Source: Porphyra umbilicalis (Eukaryota; Rhodophyta; Bangiophyceae; Bangiales; Bangiaceae). Taken from it: a DNA stretch of 64,000 nt. Positions 43,043 to 55,328 of the stretch are shown piece after piece. Position numbers and translations under genes: made by a program. The DNA is taken from NCBI GenBank assembly GCA_002049455.2, contig KV919137.1:1-64000 (forward strand), read 5' to 3'. Position 1 is the first letter of the stretch; every line of letters begins with the position of its first letter. The notes beneath the pieces were generated by a model. It was not told the DNA's origin, searched no databases, and was given only the letters and a program-made list of their open reading frames with translations.

Positions 43043-45471
43043 CGTGATAGAGCCGGGGGACGTCCAGACGAGCCAGGGCAACCACGAGTGGTTTGATAGT
43101 GGACGAGCCTCTCCTTGGCGAAGTCGTCTTTCTATACGTGCTCATCTGCCTCGCGTTGATGCAAGGTCGCCGCGGTGATCCGAAATGCGTCTCCTGTCCC
43201 ACCATCCCATCCGGTCCACGGTGGAAGCCGCGGGCTGGAGGAATCAATCGATTGAATTGGGCCTGGGAGGCGCTTCCGCTACGGTCGACCTCAATCCGGT
43301 AGTGGGGGCGACCACGCCGCCTTGGCAGATGCAAACGACCAACCCCACAGATTCGAGGTACGAGAGGCCATCAGTGGCCACGCTGGGTCCGTCCGAGGGC
43401 CCGTGCGAGTGTGGCTTTCGGCACACTCAGACACCACTCCACGCGTCCGTGCAGGTGTCTGGTGCGAGAAACACGGGAGTGAGGGATTGCTTCTCTGCTG
43501 AGATATCACTGTTTCGGCCTCACGACCATCCTCTTGGTCTTGTACTGGTCGGACTGGCCGACGGACCACCCATAGGCTTGCTTCCAATGGCAGATGCGTC
43601 GCCAATCGCGCAACAGTAGCGATCAGCTGCGCGGGGTTGGATGAAAAGCCTTCTGCGTCCCAATTAGCGCCCTCCACCCATAGGCCTGCTTCCAAGGGCA
43701 GATGCGTCGCCAATCGGGCAACAGTAGTGATCAACTGCGCGGGGCTGGATAGAAAGCCTCCTGCGTCCCAATGAGCGCCCTCCACCGGTGCATGGATTCC
43801 CAACTATCGAGTGGGAGCCCAAAAACGTAGACGCCTTGTCTGGCGGCTTCCCGTCGTTTGGTTTTGGAAATACCAACGGCCGTCGGTCAATGGCCCGTGG
43901 CAGGTGAGTCTCGTCACGAGGCTGGCCACCGTGTGTGGCCCCTGTCCGCGCTGGCAATGGATCTGGGTCTGGATGAGGAGGAAGGAGGGTGGGCTGGGGC
44001 CCAGATGAATCGTGGCGGGCACACCAGAATGTCCTTGACAGTTCTTTCGAGGTCTATCTTCCAGAGCTGCGGAACGCACCTGAGCTGAGCGGCCGGACTG
44101 CTCCGCGATGACTTCCCGGCGAAGGCGCGGGGGCCGCCACGCTGTTGTGTCCCAGGGTTGTCTTTCCACCGGTGAGGAAGTTGATGGGAGTGGACACGTA
44201 GGTGCAAAGTCACGGCCAGGCTGTACCCTAGATCTTGTACCGAGACCGGTGTCGTCAGCCTTTGCAGCGGTCTCTGATCGACGACACGTTGCTGCCCGCA
44301 AGGCCTGGCCGTGAATCGTCCCCCGGGGCCCCTGGTTGTGGGCGATGACGGTCCGTGGTCTGCCACGGATCACGCAATGATCCTCTCTGTAACCGTCATC
44401 GGCAGACCCGCGCTCGACACCCCAGTGGCCTGCTGGGCAGACGGCCGACGCTGCACACCGTGAGTCATCGGACGAAAGAAGCGTTGGGGCACCGGCATGG
44501 CCCCATCTAATTAACCAACAACTTCATTGTAACTTCTATTTGCTGACCAGTGGTTGTTCGCTTACTCGGTTCGTTCACCTGTCATCCACCACCTCTTTGC
44601 ATCGGAAATAATTGTAATGATTCTTGACTCAAGTGGGGATCATAGGGCAGCTATCCATTTGGCCGGATACAACTGATCGACCAATGGAAAGATGACTCGG
44701 ATCCTGTCTTGACTTAAACAAAGTGCGGATGGCAGCAATACAGTGAGCTCTCTCTCAGATCACCAGCCATACGGTCGTTTCCAGAATGAGCTCTGTTTCC
44801 CGGTCCTGGAGGGAAGAACAGATGAAAAACAGCACGGACGGTGCCAAATCACCGGACCGGAGCCTTGCCGCGCACGTCTCCGACCAGATCAGTCTGGCCG
44901 GAGGTCTGGCGAGGACCGCGGGCCGCCGTGGCAGGCCACCGCGGAGGCTCTTCCTCTCGTACTACACGGTTTCACCTGGTTGCCGGATAAGGCGCCGACC
45001 CTCAATCTATTGTCATCAGACCAGTACAACGGACAGCCAGCAGTGCCAACGCACGCCTTGCATCTCAGCCTCCCGCGGCTCCGGGGGGAGCTGCCAACGC
45101 TCCACCGCACCGCTCGAAATCGCATTGTGCGCCCGACCGAGACAAGCGACCACTCCAACGCCGAGAGCCCGGGCCGTGGTTGTGTTGCCAGCGGGCAGCG
45201 GGGCGCAAACACTGCGGATGAGGGCAGCGCGGCGGCCATCCGTGGATGGCGCCCGCGCGCCCCGCAGCGCGACCGCTGGGCACGCTTTTTTTGCACCGCG
45301 GCACCCGCCAGCGTTCCCCCATAAATTGGTGTCGGCGGCACGCCCTCTGCTGCGCTGGGACGCCGGTGGCGCTCGAGGCACAGCAGAGCCCCCAGCAGCA
45401 CCACGTCCATCTGGAACACAAGACTTGCGTGCGTGCCCGCTCTTTCCTCCCCGACCGCCCCGCGGCGGCCT
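43043..45471. other. Gene-poor interval with a 108-bp tandem duplication
   Basis: Moderate GC. The AT-rich part at 44,500-44,720 holds no gene that I can see. A tandem duplication lies at 43568-43783. Minus-strand frames across 43,291-44,373 and 44,889-45,794 have mixed composition but no recognisable domain, so no gene is called. Confidence 0.4.
43568..43783. repeat. Tandem duplication, 2 x 108 bp
   Basis: Two adjacent copies (43568-43675 and 43676-43783) begin acccataggc(t/c)tgcttcc and differ by scattered substitutions but no indels. 108 is a multiple of three. On the minus strand both translate to related 36-residue units ending ARLATHLPLEA. Confidence 0.85.
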
Positions 45472-47351
45472 ATGGAAAGAGGCACCGTGGAGGAAGCGGA
45501 GGAGCGATCAAGCGTCCGCAGCGACAGTAGTAGCGGCAGCGGCAGCGCCCGCAGCGTGCGACACACGGCCGACCACGACGACGCGGCCGTGCCTGTGGCC
45601 CCCGACGCGGTCGCCACCGTACGACGCCGGCGCAGCCGTAGCCGCGACCGTGGCACTGGCGCCGTACCCGCAACCACCGGTGCGGAGCCGGCGCGCCTGT
45701 CCGCCACCCGCCCCAGCCGCCGGCGCGACGCGGGCGACGACCGTCCTCGACGTGACGGCCGCGGCCGATCAACGTGGACGGCCGCCGACGCCATGGCGAC
45801 CTCTCTGCCCCGCTCCTTGGGTGGCGGCGGGCGGCCTACTTCCCCCTCCGAAGCCCACCTACCGTCGGTCGAAACGGTCCACGGGCGGCTTCTCCAAATT
45901 GCGGCGGCGCGGGGCTACACCCCCGGCCCCGCCGGCTTTTCAAGCCTCCTCGGCTTCCTCGAAGGCGCCGCCGTGAGCCGCACCGCCGCCCGCGCCTCGT
46001 CGGCCGATCCCCACGGGGACGCGGTGCACCAGCTCGAGCGCGCCAAACACGCGTACGACTCGCTCACCGCCGCGGCAGTGTTGCACGAGCGCAAGGTGGG
46101 GGTCCTCGAGGCCCGCATCGCGGGCATTGACCGACAAGACGCGTCGACGGCCGCCCGGCGTGCAGACACGGAAGCGCGGTTGGCGGAGCTCGGCCGCACC
46201 AAGGCGGGGCTCGCGACTAAGGCACGCGAATTGGACGCCCACGAGGCGGCCGCCGGCGCGCGGCAGCAGGCGATCGCGGTGCATCGGGCCAAGTGGGAGA
46301 CCGCCCGCACCGACGCGTCTTCGCGGTCGGATGTGGGGCGCCGCCGGGTAGCCGCGGTGGAGGAGGCCAATGGGCGGTTGCGGGTCGAGTTGGCAACGTT
46401 GCGCGCGCAGGCCGAGGAGTGGGCGGCGCGCGAGGGGGGGAGGGGGGTGCCCCCGAGGCAGGGGCGGCGGGCGGACGCGGTGCGGCGGCGGCGGCGGCGC
46501 CGCCGGCCTACTCGGCGGCGCCACCGCCGGCCTACGCAGCGGCGCCGCCGCCTGCCTACTCGGCGCCACCGCCGCCAGCCTACTCGGCACCGCCGCCGCC
46601 GGCCTACTCGGCGCCGCCGCCACCGGCCTACTCGGCGCCGCCGCCTCAAGCGTATGCGGCACCGCCGCCACAGACGTACGCGGCGCCACCGCCGCCGGCT
46701 TACGAGGCGCACGCCGCCTACCCGACCTACCCCCCGCCGCCCGCAGCCGCGGCGCCGTCGACGGCGGGGATGGCCTACGCCCTCCCCCCTCCGCCGGCGG
46801 GACTGCTCGACTACCACGCGCACGCCGACGCGGCGCGGGCGGGTGCGGCGCGGGCGGGCGCGGCAGACGGCGGCGGCCACGGTTGCGACGGTCGCGACAG
46901 CGGCGGTGGGGTGTTGCCACCCGCCCGCGCCCACGCTGCGGGTGGGGACCCGTCGGGCGGCGGCGGCGGGTACGACACTGTCCCGGCCGCCGGCCGCACA
47001 CATCCGCCCCCCGGCGGTCACGCGGGCGCCGACAGTGGCGTGCGGTACGTGTACGACCCGCCGGCAGGCGGCTATGACGGCGGCGCGGGGGCGGGCGGCC
47101 GCGTGCCGCGGGCGGGGGATGTCGGCCCGCCACCGTCGGCGCAGTTGATGGGCGGCGGTGGCGGGGACTATCGCCGCGTGGCGGACCGCCGGCCGGTGGC
47201 GGCGGATGGTGGGCGCGACGGCAGCGGTGGCGGCGCGGCCCGCCACGCGGCGCCCGTCGACGGCGGCCACTATGACCCAGCGCTGTCTGTGCCGCCGCCG
47301 CGGGCCCGCGCGCCCGCGTACGCGGCTGCGGCAGAGGCGGATGGTCAGTAG
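45472..47351 (+). CDS. Coiled-coil protein with PPAY-type repeats (frame change at G runs)
   Basis: From ATG 45472 (MERGTVEEAEERSS) the first ~110 residues are Ser/Arg/Asp-rich. Residues ~110-320 are a folded/coiled-coil part (VHGRLLQIAAARGY, HQLERAKHAYDSLTAAAVLHE, and TEARLAELGRTKAGLATKA, ending VELATLRAQAEEWAAREG). At the G runs 46434-46447 the coding sequence moves to another frame. That frame gives about ten tandem SAPPPPAY/AAPPPPAY units (46,490-46,710), then Gly/Ala/Asp/Tyr-rich sequence ending EADGQ. The repeats resemble Pro/Tyr-rich ligand or phase-separating tails. No family is identified. Confidence 0.6.
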
Positions 47352-48758
47352 CCGTGACGGGCGGTGGCGACGGCGGTGGTGCTTGCGCCCGACGGTGTCC
47401 TTCGGCACCGCCGGCGTCGGTCATAGGGTGTGCCGACGGGGCGGCAGAGGGGACTGGCGGGAGCGCGGGTTGGCCCCCGGTGGCGGCGACGCGGCGGGAC
47501 AGTGCGGCGGCGGGGTGGGGTGGCGCCAGCGGCCACTCGCCGTGCCCGGTCAGACCACGTCGGGGGCCGAGTAGGCGGGGGGGGGGAGGGGAAGGGGGGT
47601 GCACCCGCGCCGGAACCTTTGCCGCGGCGTTCAGGTGCGTGCCCGTGAGGACAGAGGTGAGCGACGGGTGCCTCTCGAGAAAGGGGCAGGGGGGTGTACA
47701 TGCGAGCGAGTGCGCACGGAACGATAAAGCTGCATCCTTGACCATCGTGGCGTCAGACTCTGGGCTGTGGAGAAAAGCGACGGCAATGCACGCACAATGG
47801 GGCAAGTAGGGGAGCAGCTAGAGTCGAAGGAGGTGGGCCCCGGTATGCCATGCCGAGCCCGTCTGGTGAAGAGCTTGTTGGGAGAAGGTCAAGACCGCAG
47901 GCCGGCAGAGCCTACTCGGTTGGAGAAAGTTGGTCCGTTCACGCCAATGCAGTCCGCGCAATTTAGGCGGGCCGAGAGACAAGATTCTGGTGTTCCGGAC
48001 GGGTACCCGTACGCCACCCGGGTGGCGCGAGCGTTTGCTCGAGTGGCCGTCGGGGTGCCCCCGAGGCTCGGCGGGGCATCCAGAACCCAATAAGCTGGAA
48101 GCGTCGCCCCACGAATCCTACCCCGCTGAGCTGATGCCGGCAACACTCTGCGGCGGACAGAGGGCCGAACCAATAGCCATTCGTTGTGGTCCTGCCAATG
48201 GCTTGGCCGAACAGACCAGCGGCGCACCCCCCGCGGCCGAGATCAACGTGGTCCCGCGCAGCTCACCAGGGCTGTCACGTGACTGGTGCGGCACTGCGTG
48301 GGGCGGCGGTCCGAGTCACGAAAACACTGCAGGCGAGGAGGAAGAGTGGCGCGTTGAGATGCCTCTGGCTGCCCGATGGGCCCGCCAACAGCCATGCGGG
48401 GGCGCCCAGCAGCGGGGCCGCGTACGCAGCACACCCAGACAGGCGTATGGGCGGGTGCAGGATTTTTCGGGTCCCTCGGCTGCTCGAGCCGCTGCCAGAC
48501 AGCAGCCATAAAAGCGGGGCGGGCGGCGGCCACCACTTCGACCGTCGGCGATGAGTGTGGTGTGGACCATCAGCTCTGACGCCCGTGCATCGAAAACGGG
48601 CCGACTGGCGGCGTTCTTCCGCCTCCCGCGTCCCGACAGCGTCCCCGTTGCGCAGAGCCCGCACCGCTTTCTGTTGTCACCTGACCGTGGTCGCGAGCCT
48701 GGCGGCGGAGGGCCAGCGTCGAGCTGCTCCGGAGTGACGGTCCCACCGATTCGCCGCA
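47352..48758. other. Intergenic, upstream of the linker gene
   Basis: No gene was recognised. A TATA-like cataaaag lies near 48,508, 250 bp before the linker ATG. Its role is uncertain. Confidence 0.4.
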
Positions 48759-49790
48759 ATGGCTTTTGCCAGTAGCTCGTTTGTGGTCGATAGCCTGGCG
48801 GTTCGGCGTGAAACCGGTACGTGGTCCTGCGGTGCGTTGTTTCTGTCCCTCGCAGCACCGTTCTTGGTTGGCCTTCATGGAGCTCCGTGCGGTCAGCTTT
48901 TTCTACCAACTGCAGGAGACACGCGCGCACCTGCTACTGAGTGTCTGACCTGACTCCTCCCGCTACTGCTTTCGTGTAGCCCCTTGGCTGCCGGGGAGTC
49001 TTGGATGTACCCTCCCACAGGCCTGGCCAGCGTCTGCCGTCGTCCGACTGCTGCGTCCAAGCCGCACACGTGGACGACCATCAAGGCCGTCGGCAGCCAG
49101 TCCTTTGGCGACGGCAAAAGCGCGCGTGTCGAGCCTGCGCCGGTCCCGGCGGCGGCGGCGAAGTCTTTTGTGCCCGCCGTGGCCGCTTATTCGTCCGCCT
49201 CCCCCATCGGGGCGCCGATCGGCCGCGCCAAAGAAGCCGACGCCCTCATTCGCGCCGTCTACGCGCACATGTTTGGCCAAGCCTACCTCTTTGCCGCCGA
49301 CCGCGCGTGCCTCACGCCCGCCGAAAGCGCCTTTCGCGCCGGCATCATGACCGTCAAGGACCTGGTGCGGGCGGTGGCCAAGTCGCCCGCCTACACCGCC
49401 CGCTTTCTCGAAAAGCAAACGACGTTTGCCAACGTGGAGGTGCTCACCGGCCACCTCCTCGGCCGTCGCCCGGCTGGCGTCGACGACTACCGCCGGTGGG
49501 CGCGCGTGTACGACGCGGCGGGCTATGGCGCGATGGTCAACGCCATGATGGATGATGGGGAGTACGACGAAGCGTTTGGCGACGCCACCGTCCCGCACGG
49601 GCGCGTGCACGGGCTTTCGGTGACGGGGGCGGACGCGTACCGCCGGGCGGTGACGCCGGCGGGCATCCGCCTCGATGGGGCTGAGGGGGGGGAGGACGAC
49701 GGGGGGGGGATGGCGGCGGGGCTGGCCGTCGTTGGCCTTCTGGCTGCCCTGGCTATTGGCCTCGCACTGTCCTCGGGGGGGACGCACTGA
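48759..49790 (+). CDS. Nuclear phycobilisome linker-domain protein with C-terminal membrane helix
   Basis: Exon 1 is 48759-48816 and exon 2 is 49021-49790. The intron (gtacgt...cacag) joins ACC G|GC, and the product is 275 residues. Residues 1-~70 (MAFASSSFVVDSLAVRRETG, then LASVCRRPTAASK) look like a plastid transit peptide. Residues ~85-205 match the phycobilisome linker (PBS_linker_poly) domain: EADALIRAVYAHMFGQAYLF, ESAFRAGIMTVKDLVRAVAK, SPAYTARFLEKQ, VEVLTGHLLGRRP and MMDDGEYDEAFG. A Gly/Asp-rich spacer then leads to one hydrophobic helix, about residues 250-270 (GLAVVGLLAALAIGLAL), five residues before the end. A linker domain plus C-terminal helix is the layout of cyanobacterial CpcL. 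Rod linkers and CpcG normally lack this helix. Confidence 0.88.
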
Positions 49791-52700
49791 GGGTGAGGGG
49801 GGCGTGTGCTTGGCCGCTCTCGCAGGGAGTGGCGCATGTGCTTTTTGACCGAGTGGTCTCTGGCAGAGCTGTCTTTTCTCTTCTTCTCAGCGGTCTCAAT
49901 ATGTCCACGGTCAGAGTTTCCTCCATCGCGCAAATACCTTGCAATACGACGGCCGTCGCCCGCCGCCATATCAGACGGGGCGCCCCCCCCCCGCCAGAGC
50001 TCGACGCACCCCCCTCATCCCCGGGGCTCGCTATCTTGCCGGACACGCTATCTTGCTGGAGGCGAATCCCCTCCTCAACCCTTACGGATGTGTCCCCGCC
50101 CCCTGCTGCGCGCCGGCCGCGGCGCGCACCGCCTCGACCGATGCTACTTTATTGGCCGCCGGCTCTGGGGGTGCGGCCCACGTGCAGGCGCGAGAAAGGC
50201 GGCCTCCAGCCTCCGCCATCCCCATGTCCGCTGCCCTTCGCGAGGAGCACTTCGACGGCCGCCTGGTAGAATGCTGGAGTCGAGGGAGCGCCAGTTCCCG
50301 ATAGGAGCAAGGCCTTCCGTCCCCGATATCCCTGCCACATGCCCACAAAGGAGCGACCTGGGGACACGCTGCGCCGCGGGTGGGCATATTCCATCAGGGC
50401 CGAGCCCCTGGGGGAAGCGTACACCCAGGTGGGGCCTTGTGTATTGGCACCTACAGGTGCTCGCAGCAATCTCGTTCAGTCTTTTTTGGACTGCTTGGCC
50501 CCCTTTCTGGCACTCTCGGGCAGCACCACACCAGCCCTTTTTTCTGATCTAACTTTCTTTTGGAATATTTTGAACAAACTACCGTTCTGTCAATATCTGT
50601 GCTCCAACTACTGTATTAAAGAGGGCGCAAGCGCAACGAACAGCCTCGGCAAGTATGCAAAGAGACAACCCACTGAGAGAGGCCGCATATTGAATAAGAC
50701 AAGTACTGTCATGGTCTGCCACAACACGGCACAGGCCCACCAGATGACACACGCCTTCTCCGTCTTCTTCCTCACTGAATACAAAGCTTGGCAGTGGCCG
50801 CCGTCCCCACAGCAGCCACTGCCGTCACTAAAAAGCAGCGGGGCAGCCGCGCCATCGCGCGCAAACAGCCGGCAACAACACCACTGCCGCGTACTCGCGG
50901 CGTAGGTGCCGACTGCGCATACGCAGGGCGCACCAACGGGTCGACAGCGGGCGGAGTCGACGCGCCACCCCTCCCGTTTCCACGTGATACCACCCGCGTG
51001 GCAATCCAGAAAAGCCCCTTACCCCCTACATCGGCGCGGCGACGAGCAGCAGCGCCGACCGCGACGCCGCTCCCCGAGCGACCCGCCGTTGTCGACGCAC
51101 GCTTGCGCCTGCGACGGTGGTGGCCCGCCGCTGCTGTCCATCCCCGCTCCCCCCCCCCCCCGCCGACGAAACTGAGCGGCCGGGTGACGACGACCCCAAA
51201 CTTGACTGCGTACAGCAACCCCCCCGACGCCGTCCTCCCCGCCACTCGGTGCCCGTCGGGCGACACGTGCACCGCGTCGGCATAGCCGGCGGCGGTGGCG
51301 GCGCTGTGAACCCTAACTGGTGTTGAATCAATTAGGCAGTTTGAGAGATTGTGGGAGCCACAATACTTTTATGAACACCCCCTGAAGGGGCACTGAGCCC
51401 CGCTTTTCACCACAATTTTTGTGATCGCATGTTGCACCGCCCATTGACTGGCAAGCTTTACACTGCCAGGCGCTCCTCCATGTCAAGAAAAACAACCTTT
51501 GCTCACCCCGTTGGCGTCCCTCTCGGCGACGGGCTGGGGCACCCACTGTGCCAACCCCCCACCACCTCAACCGCCGACGTCGCCGCCACCGCCTTCGGAC
51601 AAGAGGGGGTTGAGCCGCCGCAGAGCGCGCAGGGTGGTGGCGGGGTTGGGTCGGGGCAGCCGCCCAGTCCGCCGCCGACGGCGGCGCCACCGCCGGCCGA
51701 GAGGGGGGATGTCGACCGCCGCCGCCGCGCGTCGCCGGCGGTCGCCGCCCCCGGCGAGGCGGTCGTGGCCGGCGCTGATGGCAGCGCCGTCGGGTCACCG
51801 CCGCGAGTGGCGGTGGCGGCGGGGGTGGCCGCCGCCGTGCCCGCAGAGGCCGGAGCGACCGCCGCCCCCGCCGCTCCGTCCGCGGCGACGGCACTCTGAT
51901 TGTTCCGCCGGTGCTCAGGCCGTCGCCGGCAGAGCGTCCTTCGCGACCGCCGCCGCTGGCGTCGGCCGCCGCCGCCGCCGACCGCCGCCAGCGTCGACAG
52001 CCGCCGCCGCCGCCGCCGCCACAGCTCCACCCCTGCCGCGGTGGTGGTGCGACCACCCGCGCCCACTGGCGACGCCGCAGCGGGGACGGTTGGTGCCGCG
52101 AGGAGGGGGTGGCGCAGCCACCGCTTGCCGCACCGACGGCGGGCGAACGCGCCACGACGGCAACACCAGGTGTTCGCGCCCACACGCCATCCCGCACGCG
52201 CGGAGACGGCAGCAACGCCACGCTCGCTGAAGTGGCCATCGTTTCCATCAGTCGGCTTCGTCGCCTCGGCCGCGGCGGCGGCGGCCGCCGCCGCCACCGT
52301 GTCGCGCCCACACCTTGGCGAACGTCGGCGGTAGAAAGGCAGGGCCGAGCCCAACCCATCCCCTCTTCACAGTCTGACCGCCCCGGACAACCCTGACGGT
52401 GTAACATGTACCCTTGAGTCTCTGTCGTGCTACCGCAGACACGTTACACAAGCGCACCAAAGAATTTGAAAGAGCGTCGGCAATCTTTGAATGTCTCCAG
52501 ACAGGTGATGGCAGACGACAGGCGGTTTTGGCCATTCTGACTAGTACAGCCGAGTGCCTCGGCTGGACTGTAGAAGTGCTCAAAATCGGCCCCCACGACC
52601 CTGCAGAGGCCGATTTGATGCCGCAGAGGCGATTTGAAATCGCAGGAGCCGAGTTGTACCACTTTTGTAACAGACAGAGAACGAAACTTTTGAGAGAACT

Positions 52701-53904
52701 GTGCACACGAGTTGAAAAATCAATCAGCCGGTTTAACTTGATATCATGTCTTCGGGGAACCCCCACTGTACAGTATACACTCCACACCAAGGCCGCCCCT
52801 TTTTTTGCCCCCCCCCTCCCCCTTTCTTTGCGCCCGCGCGCCGCATCTGCCCCATTCTTTGCCCCCCTCCCTCCCCCCATCCGCACGCCATGCAAGTCGA
52901 GCTGTACTGACGTTCGTTTTTTTCCTCCATGCGTTTCACGTCCTTCCCCGTTCCCCCCCCGGTCCCTGCCGGAGTGTTTACTCATCTCTTGTTCATTTCT
53001 TGAGGCATCTGGCGGCCTCCGCTGTCGACCTCCCCCTGCGTGTGGCGGCGCGCCGGGAGCTGTGCTTGTTTGCTGTGCTGACCATTGTTTTATACTGAGA
53101 ACCATACGACAAAGATGAAGATATCAAATGGGGACCGAGAATGGGGACGCGACAACTGGAGAAGAGAAAAAGACACAGCGACAACGGGGTAAAAAAAAAG
53201 GGACCCAACGCCATGGTGGTCACAAGAGCAAAGGGACAGGACGACTAGCCGCCATTATAGTGACAAAGCTCGGAATTCTATGACAGCATCGAAAACACAT
53301 TCTCCCTCAATGTATTGCTGATCCCCCCATTTTGTCCTCATCGGCCAAGACCGGGACTGCTTTGTAAAACAGGCCAACCATTGGTCTAGAACAGCATCAA
53401 ACAGCTGCTGAGTGCGTATCTTCGACGGGCCATTGGCTCTCCAACCGCCAGGTTCGTGGAGAATCGAGATTTTCCGTTTTCTTGAGATATTCTTCCGTTC
53501 TCAGTCGTCTCATGTGGTAAAGTAGCCCAGAGCAGTGAGTTATCGAGATTTTCTTCAGGATTCTCAATTATTCTGAGATAAACGAGTGCGCCGATCGTGC
53601 GTTTGCGGGCCGTACGGGCACATTCTGTACAGATGGGACCCAACATGCACTGCTGTTGCTCCTCTCGGCCAATCACAAACGTTCCTGCATTCCAGCTTGT
53701 GGGGGGTGGCGCTCCGGCCGTGGTGCGGACACTGTCCAGCTCACTCCCACCTCGGCCGGGACCAGTGCTTTGCCTGACAGGCGGTGAGTGTTTTCCGTAT
53801 GTCCGACACGAAACAGCAGAGCACAACAGGCCGAGAATATGAATGCAGACTGTCACCTCTGAAACGGAGAGCAAGTCCCACGATCTAAGCATATGTGTGC
53901 AGCA
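49791..53904. other. Mostly non-coding, possible partial frames
   Basis: No gene is called with confidence. A plus-strand segment after the acceptor-like taccgcag at 52438 (to about 52,760) translates to well-mixed sequence (TKEFERASAIFECLQTGDG, LLRELCTRVEKSISRFN) and may be an exon of an unknown gene. The minus-strand segment near 51,270-51,170 resembles one propeller blade (VHVSPDGHRVAG). Pyrimidine-rich runs lie at 52,795-52,880. AT-richer sequence at 53,400-53,600 holds repeated atcgagattttc motifs. Confidence 0.35.
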
Positions 53905-53913
53905 CTACACTTT
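53841..53913. repeat. Dispersed repeat, copy 2
   Basis: This is the same-orientation partner of 26734-26806. It overlaps the 3' end of the minus-strand coiled-coil gene. Confidence 0.7.
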
Positions 53914-54686
53914 GAGAGTACCCTGTTGTAAAGACCAGGAAATATAACATACGGCAGCCTGTTGCCCCGGCCTCGCACAGTCCTCCAGTGTCTGGTACTG
54001 CGTCTCCGACGCGGGCAGCAGCTCGATCGCATCCGACCGCGTCGCCTCGGCGGCGGCTCGCGACACGAGCATCTTGTGTCGCACGTGCGGGCCGAGGGAG
54101 GGCACCTCCGTCGGCGCCAGGGTGCAGACGGCGATGGCAGCACCGGCGGCTCGGCAGTCGCGTCCTGGCCCGTCGATCCACTCGACATGACGCTCGCCGC
54201 CATCAGCTCCCGCATCCCTTGGGCGAAACCCATGCGCCACTGGGTGCGGCAGAAAGCGTTACGGGCAGTCGCGCAGAGGTGGTTGAGGATGTGCTCACGT
54301 TGACCCAGCTCCACAATGGCCTTGTCGGTGACTTGACGAATCGTCTTGAGGTCGGAATTCAGCTGGAGGATGCGAGCCTTTACGCGGCTGATGCCCGTGC
54401 GGAGCCGGAAGGTGTCCCCGCCACCCGCCGCCAACGCGTCGGTCTTTCTTTTGAGCGACGAGGTGTCCCGCCGCAACCTCTGGGTCAACCTCATTTGCAT
54501 TTTGGCGACAGAGGTGACGCGCTTACGGAGCCGCCTGACGAAAGGCACGTGAGCGCGCAACTTTCCGGAAACGGCAGCCTCCGAGATGCCGCCGTAGGTC
54601 GCCACCCCCTTGATGCCGAGCTCAGCCGCCACATGGAGGGCGTCCAGGTCGTCAGTAGCATTCGCAACAAAGGCTGCTGAGCCCAT
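53905..54686 (-). CDS. Coiled-coil protein of unknown function, frame change near 54,195
   Basis: From ATG 54686 (MGSAAFVANATDD) the first ~165 codons are well composed: DALHVAAELGIKGVATYGG, then a long basic coiled coil (VRRLRKRVTSVAKMQMRLTQ, RVKARILQLNSDLKTIR, QREHILNHLCATARN). After MRELMAA the coding signal passes to a second frame (RHVEWIDGPGRDCRAAGAAI, then VRHKMLVSRAAAEATR) that stops at 53905 inside a dispersed repeat. A one-base indel in ggcggcg near 54,195 would join the two. It may be a recently decayed gene. No family is recognised. Confidence 0.45.
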
Positions 54687-54837
54687 CCGCCCGTCGAGCA
54701 GCAGCTGACGACGAGATTGGCGGCCCAAAGCAGCTCCCTGGCGGTGTTGTCGTCGATGGCGCGGCGGACTGGTTGTTGAAAACAAAGCGCGGGAGGGGAA
54801 AACCGACCCAGAGAACACGAAGAAGGGTTGCCGTTCA

Positions 54838-55328
54838 GGCCTTGTCTAGACGGCGGGCCGTCGTGCACGTGATTGGGCATAAACTGCAACACAATTCCGT
54901 GAAACGGGCGTGAAACGAGCACTGCTGTCTTCACGGCAACACGGCATGCATGAACGCGACGTGTTCAAAAATCAGCTGCCAAAACGAGTAGATCAGATCA
55001 CGCTCGCATAGGCAGAAACTCACCGTGGGAAAGGCAGCACTTCGACCAATCAGAAGTGCGGAAACGATCGCAACTGGAGGCTCAACTTGACTTTCGAGCA
55101 CGTTCACGTGCGCGAGATATAAAAAAATATCTCGCACACGTGAACGTGTTCGGCCCAAGAGCGACGAAATGGCACATTTTGGCTCGTAACTCCTTCGTGT
55201 GCCAGAGCATCCGATCGGTCCGTGAAGGACGAATATCGTCCGCGTGATTCGCGTGTGATTGAAGCTGTGCGTTCCGATTGGCTAGCACTCGTCTGTGCAC
55301 GCCATGCACGCGCCGTCTAGACAAGGCC
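54838..55328. mobile_element. MITE with TCA target duplication
   Basis: The ends ggccttgtctagacggcg (from 54838) and the exact inverse (to 55328) are flanked by TCA on both sides (54835-54837 and 55329-55331). The 3-bp duplication and GGCCTTGT-type end recall PIF/Harbinger (Tourist) MITEs. There is no transposase. The element includes a near-perfect hairpin at about 55099-55149. Confidence 0.75.
55099..55149. repeat. Long hairpin inside the MITE
   Basis: The arms cacgttcacgtgcgcgagat and atctcgcacacgtgaacgtg pair over ~22 bp with one mismatch around an A-rich loop. Each arm holds CACGTG or a near copy. Confidence 0.85.

Noticed and set aside
44889..45794. Minus-strand 301-codon frame opposite the PPAY-repeat gene
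   Set aside because: It overlaps the better-composed plus-strand coding sequence and lacks any domain.
50772..51272. Minus-strand frame with propeller-like VHVSPDGHRVAG and a hydrophobic C-terminus
   Set aside because: Only one blade-like motif is visible and the rest is Arg/Gly/Ala-rich. A WD-repeat or SEC12-like call would be speculation.
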